DNA of 64,000 bases, from the NCBI GenBank assembly GCA_018669005.1, contig JABJAL010000072.1, positions 295,877 to 359,876 of the forward strand. The letters run 5' to 3'. The notes under the pieces are model-generated. The model did no database searches, was not told the origin of the DNA, and saw only the letters and a program-made list of their open reading frames with translations. This document shows, one piece after another, positions 9,980 to 19,860 of the stretch (position 1 is its first letter; each line of letters starts with the position of its first letter). The stretch comes from Nitrospinaceae bacterium. GTDB taxonomy: Bacteria; UBA8248. Both the position numbers and the translations under genes were made by a program.

Positions 9980-10008
9980 TTGGCGAAGGTCTATGCCCGT
10001 GGTATAGT
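9980..10008 (+). promoter_or_regulatory. Candidate sigma-70 promoter for nuoABCD-HJKLMN
   Basis: TTGGCG (9980-9985) and TATAGT (10003-10008) are separated by exactly 17 bp. This lies in the gap between the two nuo gene sets, about 130 bp before nuoA. The same TTG-17-TATAG layout occurs ahead of tRNA-Phe. The long leader may carry further control, but no known riboswitch was recognised in it. Confidence 0.45.
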
Positions 10009-10141
10009 CGCTGCCCATGTAACAAGGGTATACAAGGATTTAGACCCCGCTCGGCCACGAGGTGGCAATTTGTCGCTCCTCTGGCATATTCGATAAGATG
10101 TGAACAGTTATCCGGAGCCCCCAAGGCCCTTTTTAAACTAA

Positions 10142-10549
10142 GTGAGGGACGGTTTGCAGGAATTTCTATCTGCGTTTTTTGGCGACTACAGTGTCATTAA
10201 TGGCTATGTCCCATTGTTCATGTTTGTGCTGGTGTCCCTTGGGTTCGCCGGTGGGACGCTTCTAGTTGCCCTGATCGTTCGGCCCAATAAGCCCGACCCC
10301 GAAAAGCTCTCGCCCTATGAGTGCGGAATGCCGCCGCTCATGGAAGCGCACGAGCGGTTTTCCATTCGTTTTTATCTGCTTGGTATCCTTTTCCTCCTCT
10401 TTGATGTGGAGGCTATGTTCCTCTTTCCCTGGGCGGTGAAATACGATGCCTTGGGTCTGTTTGGATTTGTTGAGATGATGTTGTTTATCGTGATTCTGCT
10501 TGTTGGCTATTTTTATGCCTGGCGGAAGGGAGCGCTGGAATGGGCTTAA
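10142..10549 (+). CDS. nuoA: NADH-quinone oxidoreductase subunit A
   Basis: Small three-helix membrane subunit at the arm junction. The loop [15 protein letters not shown], which helps shape the quinone site, and [16 protein letters not shown] in the second helix are diagnostic. The frame opens at GTG 10142 (135 aa). A TTG at 10154 has a better-spaced GAGGG ribosome site and would give 131 aa, so the start is uncertain by four codons. It is the only nuoA in the window and opens the second set. Its 3' end overlaps nuoB by 10 bp. Confidence 0.93.
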   Translation: MRDGLQEFLSAFFGDYSVINGYVPLFMFVLVSLGFAGGTLLVALIVRPNKPDPEKLSPYECGMPPLMEAHERFSIRFYLLGILFLLFDVEAMFLFPWAVKYDALGLFGFVEMMLFIVILLVGYFYAWRKGALEWA

Positions 10550-11031
10550 TCGATGGAAAGCTCGGCGATAATTTTCTGACCACAAGATTCGACTCTTTGG
10601 TGGCTTGGGCTCGGAAAAGTTCGCTCTGGCCAATGACATTCGGGCTGGCCTGTTGCGCTATTGAAATGATGGCCTCAGGTGCCGCGCGATATGACTTTGA
10701 CCGCTTCGGCGTAATCTTTCGGGCCACCCCGCGTCAGTCGGACGTAATCATCATTGCCGGCACGGTTACTCATAAGATGGCCGACGCGATTGTGAAGGTT
10801 TATAACCAGATGCCTGAGCCCCGCTGGGTGATAGCAATGGGCAATTGCTCGACCTGCGGTGGTCCGTATTCTAACTATGCTGTGGTGCAGGGGGTGGACG
10901 AAATCATCCCCGTTGATGTGTATGTACCTGGATGCCCCCCTCGCCCGGAATCGCTGATGTGGGGTGTGATGCAGCTTCAAAAGAAAATTGAACAGGAAAG
11001 GTTCGTCCGCAAGAGCATTTCAGCGGCGTAG
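10540..11031 (+). CDS. nuoB: NADH-quinone oxidoreductase subunit B
   Basis: Subunit holding cluster N2, the last electron donor before quinone. The ligands are present: the paired cysteines C38-C39 in ACCAIEMM, C103 in [10 protein letters not shown] and C132 in PGCPPRPE. The length of 163 aa is normal. Start overlap with nuoA suggests coupled translation. It is a single copy in this window. Confidence 0.96.
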   Translation: MGLIDGKLGDNFLTTRFDSLVAWARKSSLWPMTFGLACCAIEMMASGAARYDFDRFGVIFRATPRQSDVIIIAGTVTHKMADAIVKVYNQMPEPRWVIAMGNCSTCGGPYSNYAVVQGVDEIIPVDVYVPGCPPRPESLMWGVMQLQKKIEQERFVRKSISAA

Positions 11032-11041
11032 ACTCCCGACA

Positions 11042-11629
11042 ATGGCTGATGAAGTAGTGAACGAGGAAGCGAGTGGGGGTAGTTCCCCAGAGACCGAAGC
11101 GCCGGAGGCCCCGAAAACGCCTCCCGGAAAGGCGTTGAGGGAGCTGGTGGATGCGGAGTACCCTGGCGCGATTCTCGAGCAGACGGCATACGAGGACCGT
11201 GAGGATGAAGTCACTTTTGTTCTTGCGGATGACGCGCTGGTGAAAGTTGCGACCTATTTGCGCGATCACCCGGCCTCAAGCTTCAAGATTCTGACTGATT
11301 TGACCGCTGCGCATTACCCTGATGATGAAAATACTTTTCAGGTTGTCTACCAGTTGGTGAGTGTGGATCACTCTCGGTTGCTTCGCCTCAAGGTGATGGT
11401 GAAAGAGTCTCAGGAGGTGCCCACGGTTTCGGGCGTGTGGTCGAGCGCGAACTGGATGGAGCGCGAGGTGTACGATTTGTTCGGCGTCAAGTTCAAAGAC
11501 CATCCCGATCCCCGCCGCATTTTTATGCCCGAGGACTGGGGGAGCCATCCTTTCCGTAAGGATTATCCTCTTGAGGGTTTGGGAGAACGGGTGTACGAAA
11601 AGCCCAAGCGCAAGGAAATCGGAGAATAA
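11042..11629 (+). CDS. nuoC: NADH-quinone oxidoreductase subunit C
   Basis: Peripheral-arm subunit (30 kDa type). The family signature ERExYDLFGxxFxxHPDLRRI is represented by EREVYDLFGVKFKDHPDPRR, followed by DWGSHPFRKDYPLEG. An upstream GTG/ATG frame would extend the protein 18 codons into nuoB with an unlikely basic leader, so the ATG at 11042 was chosen (195 aa). The first 35 residues are a Pro/Glu/Ser-rich, probably disordered extension before the domain. Confidence 0.93.
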   Translation: MADEVVNEEASGGSSPETEAPEAPKTPPGKALRELVDAEYPGAILEQTAYEDREDEVTFVLADDALVKVATYLRDHPASSFKILTDLTAAHYPDDENTFQVVYQLVSVDHSRLLRLKVMVKESQEVPTVSGVWSSANWMEREVYDLFGVKFKDHPDPRRIFMPEDWGSHPFRKDYPLEGLGERVYEKPKRKEIGE

Positions 11630-11688
11630 CGCATCTGGCGTCTAGGTTGAGGCGCCCGGTTATTTTGATTTGATTCAGGAGATTTTTG

Positions 11689-12834
11689 ATGGTTGGTGGA
11701 GTCGAATCCTCATCTCGGATTGAGCGTATTACCACGGTGCCGGGCACCGAGGAGCTTGTCATCAATATGGGACCGCAGCATCCCAGTACACACGGGGTGC
11801 TTCGAGTCATCCTCAAGCTCGACGGTGAGACGGTCACGGATGTCGATAGCGATATCGGCTATCTTCACCGAGGCACAGAGAAAATTGGCGAGAACATCAC
11901 CTATACGATGTTCATCCCCTATACCGATAGGCTCGACTATATCGCTGCGCCCTCAAGCAACCTGGCCTGGGTCCAGGCGGTTGAGTCTTTCTTTGATTGG
12001 GAAATACCTGAGCGTGCCTTGTTCCTCCGAACCATGGTGGGCGAGCTGTCACGAATCGCCAGCCACCTTCTTTGGCTTGCCACCCATGCGCTAGATATCG
12101 GCGCGATGACAGTGTTCCTGTGGGCATTTCGGGAAAGGGAGATGGTTCTCGATTTGTTTGAGATGGCTTTTGGCGCGCGCTTGACGGTAAATGCCTTCCG
12201 GCTAGGTGGTCTGCACCAGGATGTGCCGCCTGAGTTTCTTGTCGAGGCCAGAAAATTTGTCGATCTCTTTCCGAGCCGGGTGGATGACTATGAAACCCTG
12301 CTGACTGAAAATCGCATCTGGCTTCAGCGGACGCGGGGAGTGGGCGTTATATCGGCCGAGGACGCCTTGGACTACGCCATGACAGGCCCAATTCTGAGGG
12401 CCTCGGGTGTGAAGTGGGACCTTCGCCGGGCCAAACCCTATGCCGCGTACCCCTACGTGGACTTCACGATTCCTGTTGGTGAGAACGGCGATGTCTATGA
12501 TCGCTATCTGGTTCGCCTCGTGGAAATGCGCCAGAGCGCACACATCATCGACCAGTGTCTCGACATGCTCCCCGGTGGCCCGGTGAGTTGTAAAACACCG
12601 CGGACAATCAAGCCGCCAGAGGGCGAAATTTATCACAGCATTGAAAACCCCAAGGGGGAGTTTGGATTTTATATCGTGAGTGACGGCTCGGAGACGCCCT
12701 ACCGGGTGAAAATCCGGCCGCCCTCATTCATCAACCTCGCCGGTTTGAAAAAACTGTGCATGGGCGAGCTTCTGGCGGATGTCGTGGCGATTATCGGCAG
12801 CATCGATATCGTCCTGGGCGAGTGCGACCGCTAG
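11689..12834 (+). CDS. nuoD: NADH-quinone oxidoreductase subunit D
   Basis: The 49 kDa-type subunit that forms the quinone pocket with NuoB and is related to hydrogenase large subunits. NMGPQHPSTHGVLR carries the catalytic His region, and IDQCLDMLPGG and RVKIRPPSFINL are typical. It is about 381 aa. A TTG lies one codon upstream, but ATG 11689 sits at the right distance from a CAGGAG ribosome site. It is separate from nuoC rather than fused as in E. coli. Confidence 0.96.
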   Translation: MVGGVESSSRIERITTVPGTEELVINMGPQHPSTHGVLRVILKLDGETVTDVDSDIGYLHRGTEKIGENITYTMFIPYTDRLDYIAAPSSNLAWVQAVESFFDWEIPERALFLRTMVGELSRIASHLLWLATHALDIGAMTVFLWAFREREMVLDLFEMAFGARLTVNAFRLGGLHQDVPPEFLVEARKFVDLFPSRVDDYETLLTENRIWLQRTRGVGVISAEDALDYAMTGPILRASGVKWDLRRAKPYAAYPYVDFTIPVGENGDVYDRYLVRLVEMRQSAHIIDQCLDMLPGGPVSCKTPRTIKPPEGEIYHSIENPKGEFGFYIVSDGSETPYRVKIRPPSFINLAGLKKLCMGELLADVVAIIGSIDIVLGECDR

Positions 12835-12878
12835 TTTAAGGAGCCCCCAGGCTCCGGCATAAAGGATTTTGAACCGGT

Positions 12879-13844
12879 ATGATACCTGAATTGATTGCGG
12901 CGTTTTTGAAGATTGCAATGGTTCTCGGTGTGATTTCGCTCGTGGTGGCCTATTTGACCTACCTTGAGCGCAAAATTATCGGGCATATTCAGATGCGCCT
13001 GGGCCCGATGCGGGTTGGCTGGCACGGCCTTCTTCAGCCCATTGCCGACGGCCTCAAACTCTTTTTAAAAGAAGACATCATTCCCGCAAAAGCGGATAAG
13101 ATTGTGTTTGTCATTGCGCCAATCATGGTGTTGGCGCCGGCGTTCGTAGTTTACTCGGTGCTCCCGTTTGATAAGAATTTCTACATCACCCAGGTCAACG
13201 TCGGGCTGTTTCTTGTTCTGGCCGTAAGCTCGCTGGGTGTGTTCGGCATCGTCATGGCTGGTTGGGCATCGAACAGTAAATACAGCTTGCTCGGTGCATT
13301 CAGGAGCGCCGCTCAGATGTTGAGCTACGAAATTTTTCTGGGTTTCTCCCTCGTCGGGCCGCTCATGCTGGCGGGGTCGCTCAATTTTCAAAATATCGTC
13401 GAGGCGCAGGCGGATGTGTGGTTCGTTTTTTATCAGCCCGTCGCGTTTATCGTATTCTTCATTGCGGCGCTGGCCGAGACGAACCGCGTTCCCTTCGACT
13501 TGCCCGAGGCCGAGACCGAACTGGTGGCTGGCTTCCATACCGAGTACAGCGGAATGAAGTTTGCCTTCTTCTTCCTGGCTGAATATGCCAGCATTATGGC
13601 TATCTCCACCGTTTGCATCTCTGTTTTCTTTGGCGGCTGGGGCGGCATCGATGCGATACCGCTGCCGGGAATCGTTTGGTATCTGTTGAAGATGGCAGTT
13701 CTGATTTTTGTGTTTATCTGGATTCGGGCAACGCTGCCCCGTTACCGCTACGATCAATTGATGCGGGTGGGCTGGAAGTTCATGTTCCCGCTCGCTATAT
13801 TGAATATATTCGTGACCGGTTTACTTAAGTTGTTGTTTATCTAA
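12879..13844 (+). CDS. nuoH: NADH-quinone oxidoreductase subunit H (copy 2)
   Basis: Second NuoH paralogue (321 aa). It has [38 protein letters not shown] and [28 protein letters not shown], so the quinone-facing loop is intact. It resembles copy 1 throughout but with many substitutions and different extramembrane loops. It follows nuoD directly, and the next gene is nuoJ, so no nuoI accompanies this copy. Confidence 0.95.
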   Translation: MIPELIAAFLKIAMVLGVISLVVAYLTYLERKIIGHIQMRLGPMRVGWHGLLQPIADGLKLFLKEDIIPAKADKIVFVIAPIMVLAPAFVVYSVLPFDKNFYITQVNVGLFLVLAVSSLGVFGIVMAGWASNSKYSLLGAFRSAAQMLSYEIFLGFSLVGPLMLAGSLNFQNIVEAQADVWFVFYQPVAFIVFFIAALAETNRVPFDLPEAETELVAGFHTEYSGMKFAFFFLAEYASIMAISTVCISVFFGGWGGIDAIPLPGIVWYLLKMAVLIFVFIWIRATLPRYRYDQLMRVGWKFMFPLAILNIFVTGLLKLLFI

Positions 13845-13861
13845 CGCGTGAGGCGCTGATC

Positions 13862-14374
13862 TTGGAACTGCCTTTCTTTTATCTATTCTCGGCCGGAATC
13901 ATCGGAGCCTCGCTCCTGATGGTGACGCGCTCGAACGTAATTCATGCAGCCCTGCTGTTGGTGCTGACGTTCTTATTTCTGTCCGGGGTGTTTGTTCTGG
14001 CCGGGGCGGAGTTTTTGGCGGTGGTGCAGATTCTTTTGTACGCCGGCGGCATTATGGTGCTGTATCTGTTCTCCATCATGTTGATGAACGTGGATGTCTC
14101 TGTACGTCTTAGACAATTTCAACGCCAGACCTTTTTCGTGGTTCTCATCACTGTAATTTTGGCGGTGGAGGTTTGGGTGGTTCTGGCTCGGGGCGATGCG
14201 TATCCGGGTTACAAGGGATTTGCCTGGGCCATGGGCTCGACGCCGGGTAACGTTGAGGCACTCGGCGCTATTCTTTATACGAAGTACCTGTTTCCGTTCG
14301 AAGTGGCTTCAGTTTTGCTGCTGGCGGCCATGGTCGGCGCCATCGTACTGGCAAAACGAACAATCGACCGGTAG
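13862..14374 (+). CDS. nuoJ: NADH-quinone oxidoreductase subunit J (copy 2)
   Basis: Second NuoJ paralogue (170 aa, about five helices) with AEFLAVVQILLYAGGIMVLY, the pi-bulge helix. Translation begins at TTG behind a GAGG ribosome site, and no internal ATG fits the family N-terminus. Outside the third helix it shares little with copy 1. Its final helix ends in VGAIVLAKRT, as in copy 1. Confidence 0.92.
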   Translation: MELPFFYLFSAGIIGASLLMVTRSNVIHAALLLVLTFLFLSGVFVLAGAEFLAVVQILLYAGGIMVLYLFSIMLMNVDVSVRLRQFQRQTFFVVLITVILAVEVWVVLARGDAYPGYKGFAWAMGSTPGNVEALGAILYTKYLFPFEVASVLLLAAMVGAIVLAKRTIDR

Positions 14375-14389
14375 CCGGAGGGGTTTTAG

Positions 14390-14692
14390 ATGGTTCCTCT
14401 TTCACATTATTTAGCGTTGGGCGCGATTATGTTTGTCATTGGCGCTGCCGGCGTCTTGATGCGGCGAAACGCCATCATCATATTGATGAGCATCGAGTTG
14501 ATGCTGAACGCCGTGAACATCACCTTTGTCGCCTTTGCGCGCCAATGGGGCGACATGGCGGGGCAGGTGTTCGCTATTTTTGTCATCACCGTTGCGGCGG
14601 CCGAGGCGGCTGTAGGGCTGGCAATACTGATTTCATTGAACCGGGATAGATCGATTCTGAACGTTGACGAAGTTAACCTTTTGAAGTGGTAG
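14390..14692 (+). CDS. nuoK: NADH-quinone oxidoreductase subunit K (copy 2)
   Basis: Second NuoK paralogue, again 100 aa with three helices. Both conserved glutamates are present, in [12 protein letters not shown] and [11 protein letters not shown]. An ideal CCGGAGGGG ribosome site lies before the ATG. It ends with [10 protein letters not shown], matching the family terminus. Confidence 0.94.
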   Translation: MVPLSHYLALGAIMFVIGAAGVLMRRNAIIILMSIELMLNAVNITFVAFARQWGDMAGQVFAIFVITVAAAEAAVGLAILISLNRDRSILNVDEVNLLKW

Positions 14693-14699
14693 GTAACGC

Positions 14700-16727
14700 A
14701 TGATCGAACTGGCATGGCTTATTCCGTTGTTCCCGGCGCTGGGTGTCGTGATCAATGGTTTCTTCGGCTTCTCGCACACGAAGGACAAGGCGGGCCATAT
14801 TGCTGCGCTGATGATTGGCCTCTCTTTTGCCGTCGTCCTTGGCATCGCCTATGAGATGATTTTCGGAAAAGGTGGCACCCATACGGTCCACCTTTGGAAC
14901 TGGATTCAGGCGGGCAAATTCTCTGTGTCGGTGGCATTCCTGATCGACCCGTTGAGCACGATCATGCTGCTCGTGGTCTCAGGCGTAGGATTCTTGGTCC
15001 ATGTTTATTCGGTAGGTTATCTGCACGGCGATCCGGGTTATCCGCGTTTCTTCACCTATCTCAACCTGTTCATGCTCTCGATGTTCCTTCTGGTGCTTGG
15101 CAACAATTATCTGCTCATGTTTGTCGGCTGGGAGGGCGTTGGTCTTTGTAGTTATCTGTTGATCGGGTTTTGGTACGAGAAAAAATCGGCCTCGGATGCG
15201 GGTAAAAAAGCATTTATCGTTAACCGTATTGGCGACGCAGGCTTCCTGCTCGGCATCTTCATGATTTGGGTGCTGACCGGAAGCATGACTTACACAGAAG
15301 TTTTTCATGCGGCACCGGGCATCACGACGGCTGGCGCGACGGCCATTGGTCTGTTGTTGTTTATCGGGGCCTGCGGTAAAAGCGCGCAGATTCCGCTCTA
15401 TGTCTGGCTACCCGATGCGATGGAAGGCCCGACTCCGGTCAGCGCGTTGATCCATGCCGCGACGATGGTGACGGCGGGCGTTTACATGGTGGCACGAACG
15501 AGCCCGATTTATGTGATGGGCCCGGGGGCGCTTGAGGTTATCGCCATCGTTGGCGCGCTAACAGCGCTTTTCGCGGCTTCAATTGGATTGGTTCAAAACG
15601 ATATCAAACGAGTTCTCGCATACAGCACCGTGAGCCAGCTAGGCTTCATGTTCATGGCACTTGGCGTGGGAGCGTTTGCGGTAGGTGTTTTCCATCTGAT
15701 GACGCATGCCTTCTTTAAAGGGCTACTCTTTTTGGGAAGTGGCAGCGTAATCCATGCGCTGCATCATGCACCTGTGGACCAGCAGCAGGACATGCGCTAC
15801 ATGGGCGGCCTGAAATCAAAGATGCCCATTACCTACTGGACATTCGTTATCGGCGCGGTGGCTATCGCCGGTGTGCCGCCATTGGCGGGTTTTTGGAGTA
15901 AAGATGAAATCCTGGCCAATGCCTTTTTCACCGGCAATTATTTTGTCTGGGGCATGGGTTCGGTGGCGGCTTTCATGACGGCTTTCTACATGTTCCGGCT
16001 GATTTTCATGACTTTCCACGGCGAAATGCGTGTGGATCATCACGCCAGGGAGCATATCCATGAGTCGCCGTTGTCAATGACGGTGCCGTTGATGATTCTT
16101 GCAGCGTTAAGCATTGTTGGGGGTATTATTCCGGGCTATCCGCCAGAGGGTGGCTGGATTCACCGCTTCCTTGCACCGTCGCTGGCCAAAGGTGCTGGCG
16201 GCGCGCATGCAATGAATGAGGGTGGGCGTCTAGTACAAGTAGCCTCAGAAACCGGCGGTCATGGCGGACCAGCAGCCACCATTCTCATAGTAATTGCTAT
16301 CTTGATTGCGGTGGGCGGCATAGCGCTGGCTTGGTTAATGTATGTGAAGAATACATCTATACCGACAAATATCGCTAAGCGTTGCTCCGGGTTTCATAAA
16401 TTATTGCTTAATAAATATTACATTGATGAAATTTATCAGGCTTGCATCGTTAACCCGATCTATAGGCTGATGAATTCGTTGTGGTCGTTTGACGCTAAAG
16501 TTGTTGATGGCGCAGTGAACGGCAGTAGCCTGATTACTTTGGTGTCGAGTCGCGTTTCCGCCGCATTCGACTTAAGGACGGTAGACGGTGCGGTGAATGG
16601 TGTTTCGTCGTTGTTAAGTTTTGTTTCCCAATTGTTGAAATTCATTCAATCCGGAATGGTGCAAAATTATCTTTTCGTGATGCTTCTTGGCATATTCGTA
16701 ATGCTGAGCGCATACTTGTTCCGCTAG
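14700..16727 (+). CDS. nuoL: NADH-quinone oxidoreductase subunit L (copy 2)
   Basis: Second NuoL paralogue, longer than copy 1 (675 aa). It retains GWEGVGLCSYLLIGFW, CGKSAQIPLYVWLPDAMEGPTP and LLNKYYIDEIYQ. Extra length comes from an insert around residues 490-525 (AMNEGGRLVQ and after) and from a C-terminal amphipathic part with an internal duplication: VVDGAVNGSSLITLVS and TVDGAVNGVSSLLSFVS about 30 residues apart. The 3' third uses visibly more A/T-ending codons than the 5' part. Confidence 0.95.
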   Translation: MIELAWLIPLFPALGVVINGFFGFSHTKDKAGHIAALMIGLSFAVVLGIAYEMIFGKGGTHTVHLWNWIQAGKFSVSVAFLIDPLSTIMLLVVSGVGFLVHVYSVGYLHGDPGYPRFFTYLNLFMLSMFLLVLGNNYLLMFVGWEGVGLCSYLLIGFWYEKKSASDAGKKAFIVNRIGDAGFLLGIFMIWVLTGSMTYTEVFHAAPGITTAGATAIGLLLFIGACGKSAQIPLYVWLPDAMEGPTPVSALIHAATMVTAGVYMVARTSPIYVMGPGALEVIAIVGALTALFAASIGLVQNDIKRVLAYSTVSQLGFMFMALGVGAFAVGVFHLMTHAFFKGLLFLGSGSVIHALHHAPVDQQQDMRYMGGLKSKMPITYWTFVIGAVAIAGVPPLAGFWSKDEILANAFFTGNYFVWGMGSVAAFMTAFYMFRLIFMTFHGEMRVDHHAREHIHESPLSMTVPLMILAALSIVGGIIPGYPPEGGWIHRFLAPSLAKGAGGAHAMNEGGRLVQVASETGGHGGPAATILIVIAILIAVGGIALAWLMYVKNTSIPTNIAKRCSGFHKLLLNKYYIDEIYQACIVNPIYRLMNSLWSFDAKVVDGAVNGSSLITLVSSRVSAAFDLRTVDGAVNGVSSLLSFVSQLLKFIQSGMVQNYLFVMLLGIFVMLSAYLFR

Positions 16728-16752
16728 GCGTTTAAGGAACCAGGAGAGTCCG

Positions 16753-18315
16753 ATGGAGAATTATCTTCTTTCGCTAATCGCTTTCGTTCCCCTCACGGGG
16801 GCGGTGATTGTTATGCTCTTTTTCAAAAAGGAGCAGACGAGCGCCATTAAAGGTTTCGCCACGGCGGTGGCGGGTTTGGACTTCTTGCTATCCATTCCGC
16901 TATGGACCCGATTTGATACATCGGAGGCAGGGTTTCAGTTCATACAAAAAATGAACTGGATACCCTCCATCGGGGTGAGCTATTTCGTTGCTGTGGACGG
17001 GATTAGTGTTCTACTGATTTTGCTCACGACGATAACGATGATAGTGGCTACAGTCTCTTCGTTCACGGCCATCGTAGAGCGAGAGAAGGAATATTACGTA
17101 TGCCTGTTGCTGATGGCGACGGGGATGCTCGGCACCTTCATGGCGATCGACATATTCCTTTTCTACGTATTCTTTGAAATCACATTGGTCCCGATGTATT
17201 TCCTCATCGGTATTTGGGGCGGAACGAGAAAGCTCTACGCGGCTATCAAATTTTTCCTCTATACGTTGTTCGGAAGTGTGCTCATGCTGTTGGGTATACT
17301 GGCGCTCTACTTCGCTAACCTGAAATATGGCACCGGAAACCTGACTTTCGACCTGACCCAGCTATATGCTGTGGGCCCGAAAATTCCGATTGCGCTTCAA
17401 TCCTGGATCTTCCTAGCCTTCTTTATAGGATTCGCAATCAAGGTGCCGATGTTCCCGTTCCATACTTGGCTGCCAGATGCCCACGTTGAGGCGCCAACGG
17501 CCGGGAGTGTCATCCTGGCGGGTATTTTGCTGAAAATGGGAACCTACGGGTTTGTCCGTTTCGTGTTGCCGGTGTTGCCACAGGCGAGCCAGTTGTTTGT
17601 CCCGTTCATGGTGCTGCTATCGATAGTCGGGATTATTTACGGTGCGCTGGTGGCCATGGCGCAAACCGATGTGAAAAAACTTGTTGCCTACTCATCGGTG
17701 AGCCATCTTGGTTTCGTAATGTTGGGTGTGTTCGCTCTCAACGAGCAAGGGGTCCTCGGCGGTCAGCTTCAAATGATCAACCACGGTATCAGCACCGGGG
17801 CGCTCTTCCTCTTGGTGGGAATGGTGTACGAGCGGCGGCACACGCGGGAAATTTCAGAATTTGGCGGTTTATCAAAACAGATGCCAGTTTACTCAACGAT
17901 TTTCGCCATAACGATGCTGAGCAGCATTGGGCTTCCAGGATTGAACGGATTCGTTGGCGAATTCTTGATACTTCTCGGTGCTTTCAAGGCAAGCTATATA
18001 TATGCGGCATTTGCCGTAGTCGGTATCGTACTTGGAGCGGCTTACATGCTGTGGCTGTTCCAGCGGATGTTTTTTGGAACGTTGGATAACCCTGAGAACC
18101 AGAAACTCACCGACTGCAATAGCCGTGAAATTTTGTACATGCTTCCGATGATCGTGCTGATGTTCTGGATTGGCTTATATCCAAAGCCGTTCCTCTCAAG
18201 GATGGAAGCGAGTGTGGCGAAGGTGGTGAAAATGGTGAACGTGGCCTCAGTGCCGCAAAATACAAAATCTGCTGCCCTACCGAAGCGAGTTAGAACTTCG
18301 GTGAAAAATAATTAA
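16753..18315 (+). CDS. nuoM: NADH-quinone oxidoreductase subunit M (copy 2)
   Basis: Second NuoM paralogue (520 aa). The pumping glutamate is in FFEITLVPMYFLIGIWGG, where copy 1 has FWEGMLIPM. FHTWLPDAHVEAPTAGSV is identical between the copies. The C-terminus again has a basic polar tail. A CAGGAGAG ribosome site precedes the ATG. The flanking order L-M-N matches the first set. Confidence 0.95.
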   Translation: MENYLLSLIAFVPLTGAVIVMLFFKKEQTSAIKGFATAVAGLDFLLSIPLWTRFDTSEAGFQFIQKMNWIPSIGVSYFVAVDGISVLLILLTTITMIVATVSSFTAIVEREKEYYVCLLLMATGMLGTFMAIDIFLFYVFFEITLVPMYFLIGIWGGTRKLYAAIKFFLYTLFGSVLMLLGILALYFANLKYGTGNLTFDLTQLYAVGPKIPIALQSWIFLAFFIGFAIKVPMFPFHTWLPDAHVEAPTAGSVILAGILLKMGTYGFVRFVLPVLPQASQLFVPFMVLLSIVGIIYGALVAMAQTDVKKLVAYSSVSHLGFVMLGVFALNEQGVLGGQLQMINHGISTGALFLLVGMVYERRHTREISEFGGLSKQMPVYSTIFAITMLSSIGLPGLNGFVGEFLILLGAFKASYIYAAFAVVGIVLGAAYMLWLFQRMFFGTLDNPENQKLTDCNSREILYMLPMIVLMFWIGLYPKPFLSRMEASVAKVVKMVNVASVPQNTKSAALPKRVRTSVKNN

Positions 18316-18357
18316 ACAACAACTATTAATCTCGAATTTGAATAGGATCTGATTTCG

Positions 18358-19860
18358 ATGCCGATTGTGATACCCGACATATCACTGGCTGTTGCCGCCC
18401 CGGAAGTGGGTTTGGTAATTTTGCTGTGCGTAGTGTTGATCTCAGACCTCTTTACGCCTCTTGAGAACAAAGCGGCCATCGGAGTTTTAAGCTTCGTCGG
18501 AGTTTTGATCATCGGGATGATTTCGATTTCCCAATGGGGCGAAGGCGTTAGAACCACTTTTAGCGGGTTCTATGTAGCTGATAATTTTAGTGTATTCGTG
18601 AAGATGGTGATTATCGCGACGACGGCGATATCGATACTTCTTTCACTTCAGTATGTGAAAGTTGAAAAAATAAACTATGGCGAATACTACGGAATGATTC
18701 TCTTCGCGGCGTTCGGTATGTTGGTTATGGCCTCTGGCAGCGATCTCATTTCGATATATCTCGGTTTAGAGACGATGAGCATCAGCAGTTATGTGCTGGT
18801 GAGTTTCATGCGGCATGACCCATTGAGCCGGGAGGCAGGCCTTAAATATTTCCTTATGGGCGCTTTTGCCTCAGGGGTGCTTCTCTATGGTATTGCACTG
18901 TCTTATGGGCTGACTGGAAGTACATCGCTGGCAGGAATTGCCCAGGCGCTATCAGGGCCAAAGGGAGTTGCAATAGCTGCCGACCCGGTAATGATTTTTG
19001 CGCTAATTTTGTTTGTCGCAGGATTCGGTTTCAAGTTGGCGCTCGTTCCTTTCCATATGTGGCTCCCTGATGCTTATACCGGCGCACCAACGCCCATCAC
19101 GGCATTCATGTCGGTGGCGGTGAAGATGGCAACGGTGGCCGCTGTGATGCGTATCTTCTTTGTCGCGTTTCCGGCGCTAGCGGGTAAATGGAATCTCCTC
19201 CTCTGGCTGCTCGCGGTGTTCAGCATGCTCTGGGGCAACATTGCGGCCATAGCTCAGACGAATTTAAAGCGCATGCTCGCCTATTCGAGTATTGCCCATG
19301 CCGGATATATCTTGATGGGCATCGTTGCGACAACAACGTTTGTCGGTGGCAAGGCGGTGTTTGCTGCTCAAGGTGTGAGTGCTGTTCTTTTCTACCTGGT
19401 GGCCTATATGGTGACGAACCTGGGTGCCTTCGGGATGCTCATTTTCATCTGCCGGGATAATTACCGGGGTGACAATATCGAGGATTGGCGCGGCGTTGGC
19501 CAAGCTCATCCTTTGGCAGCAATGGCGTTCGTGGTGTTCTTTCTCTCGCTGGGCGGTCTTCCGCCAACCGCCGGTTTTGTCGGGAAGCTTTTTCTTTTCG
19601 GTGTGGCAATTCAGAACGAGTATTACTGGCTGGCGGTCATCGGTATCCTATCGAGCGCAGTCTCAGTCTATTATTATTTCCGCGTGGTGATGGTGATGTA
19701 TATGGAGCCGCGAGGCGAAAGCCAGCCGACCGTGGAGTTTTCCTTGGCACCCTCGCTCTATGTTGCGCTGACAATTCTCGTGTTGGCGACGCTGTATCTG
19801 GGGATTTTCCCGGGCGGCTTTATCGAGGCAGCGAAAAACTCTGTCGCTGGTTTAATCTAG
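18358..19860 (+). CDS. nuoN: NADH-quinone oxidoreductase subunit N (copy 2)
   Basis: Second NuoN paralogue (500 aa). IYLGLETMSISSYVLVSFMR carries the conserved glutamate. FKLALVPFHMWLPDAYTGAPTP and NLKRMLAYSSIAHAGYILMG are typical. It is the last complex I gene. More than 600 bp of non-coding DNA follow, so the operon most likely ends here, although no clear intrinsic terminator was seen directly behind the stop. Confidence 0.95.
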   Translation: MPIVIPDISLAVAAPEVGLVILLCVVLISDLFTPLENKAAIGVLSFVGVLIIGMISISQWGEGVRTTFSGFYVADNFSVFVKMVIIATTAISILLSLQYVKVEKINYGEYYGMILFAAFGMLVMASGSDLISIYLGLETMSISSYVLVSFMRHDPLSREAGLKYFLMGAFASGVLLYGIALSYGLTGSTSLAGIAQALSGPKGVAIAADPVMIFALILFVAGFGFKLALVPFHMWLPDAYTGAPTPITAFMSVAVKMATVAAVMRIFFVAFPALAGKWNLLLWLLAVFSMLWGNIAAIAQTNLKRMLAYSSIAHAGYILMGIVATTTFVGGKAVFAAQGVSAVLFYLVAYMVTNLGAFGMLIFICRDNYRGDNIEDWRGVGQAHPLAAMAFVVFFLSLGGLPPTAGFVGKLFLFGVAIQNEYYWLAVIGILSSAVSVYYYFRVVMVMYMEPRGESQPTVEFSLAPSLYVALTILVLATLYLGIFPGGFIEAAKNSVAGLI

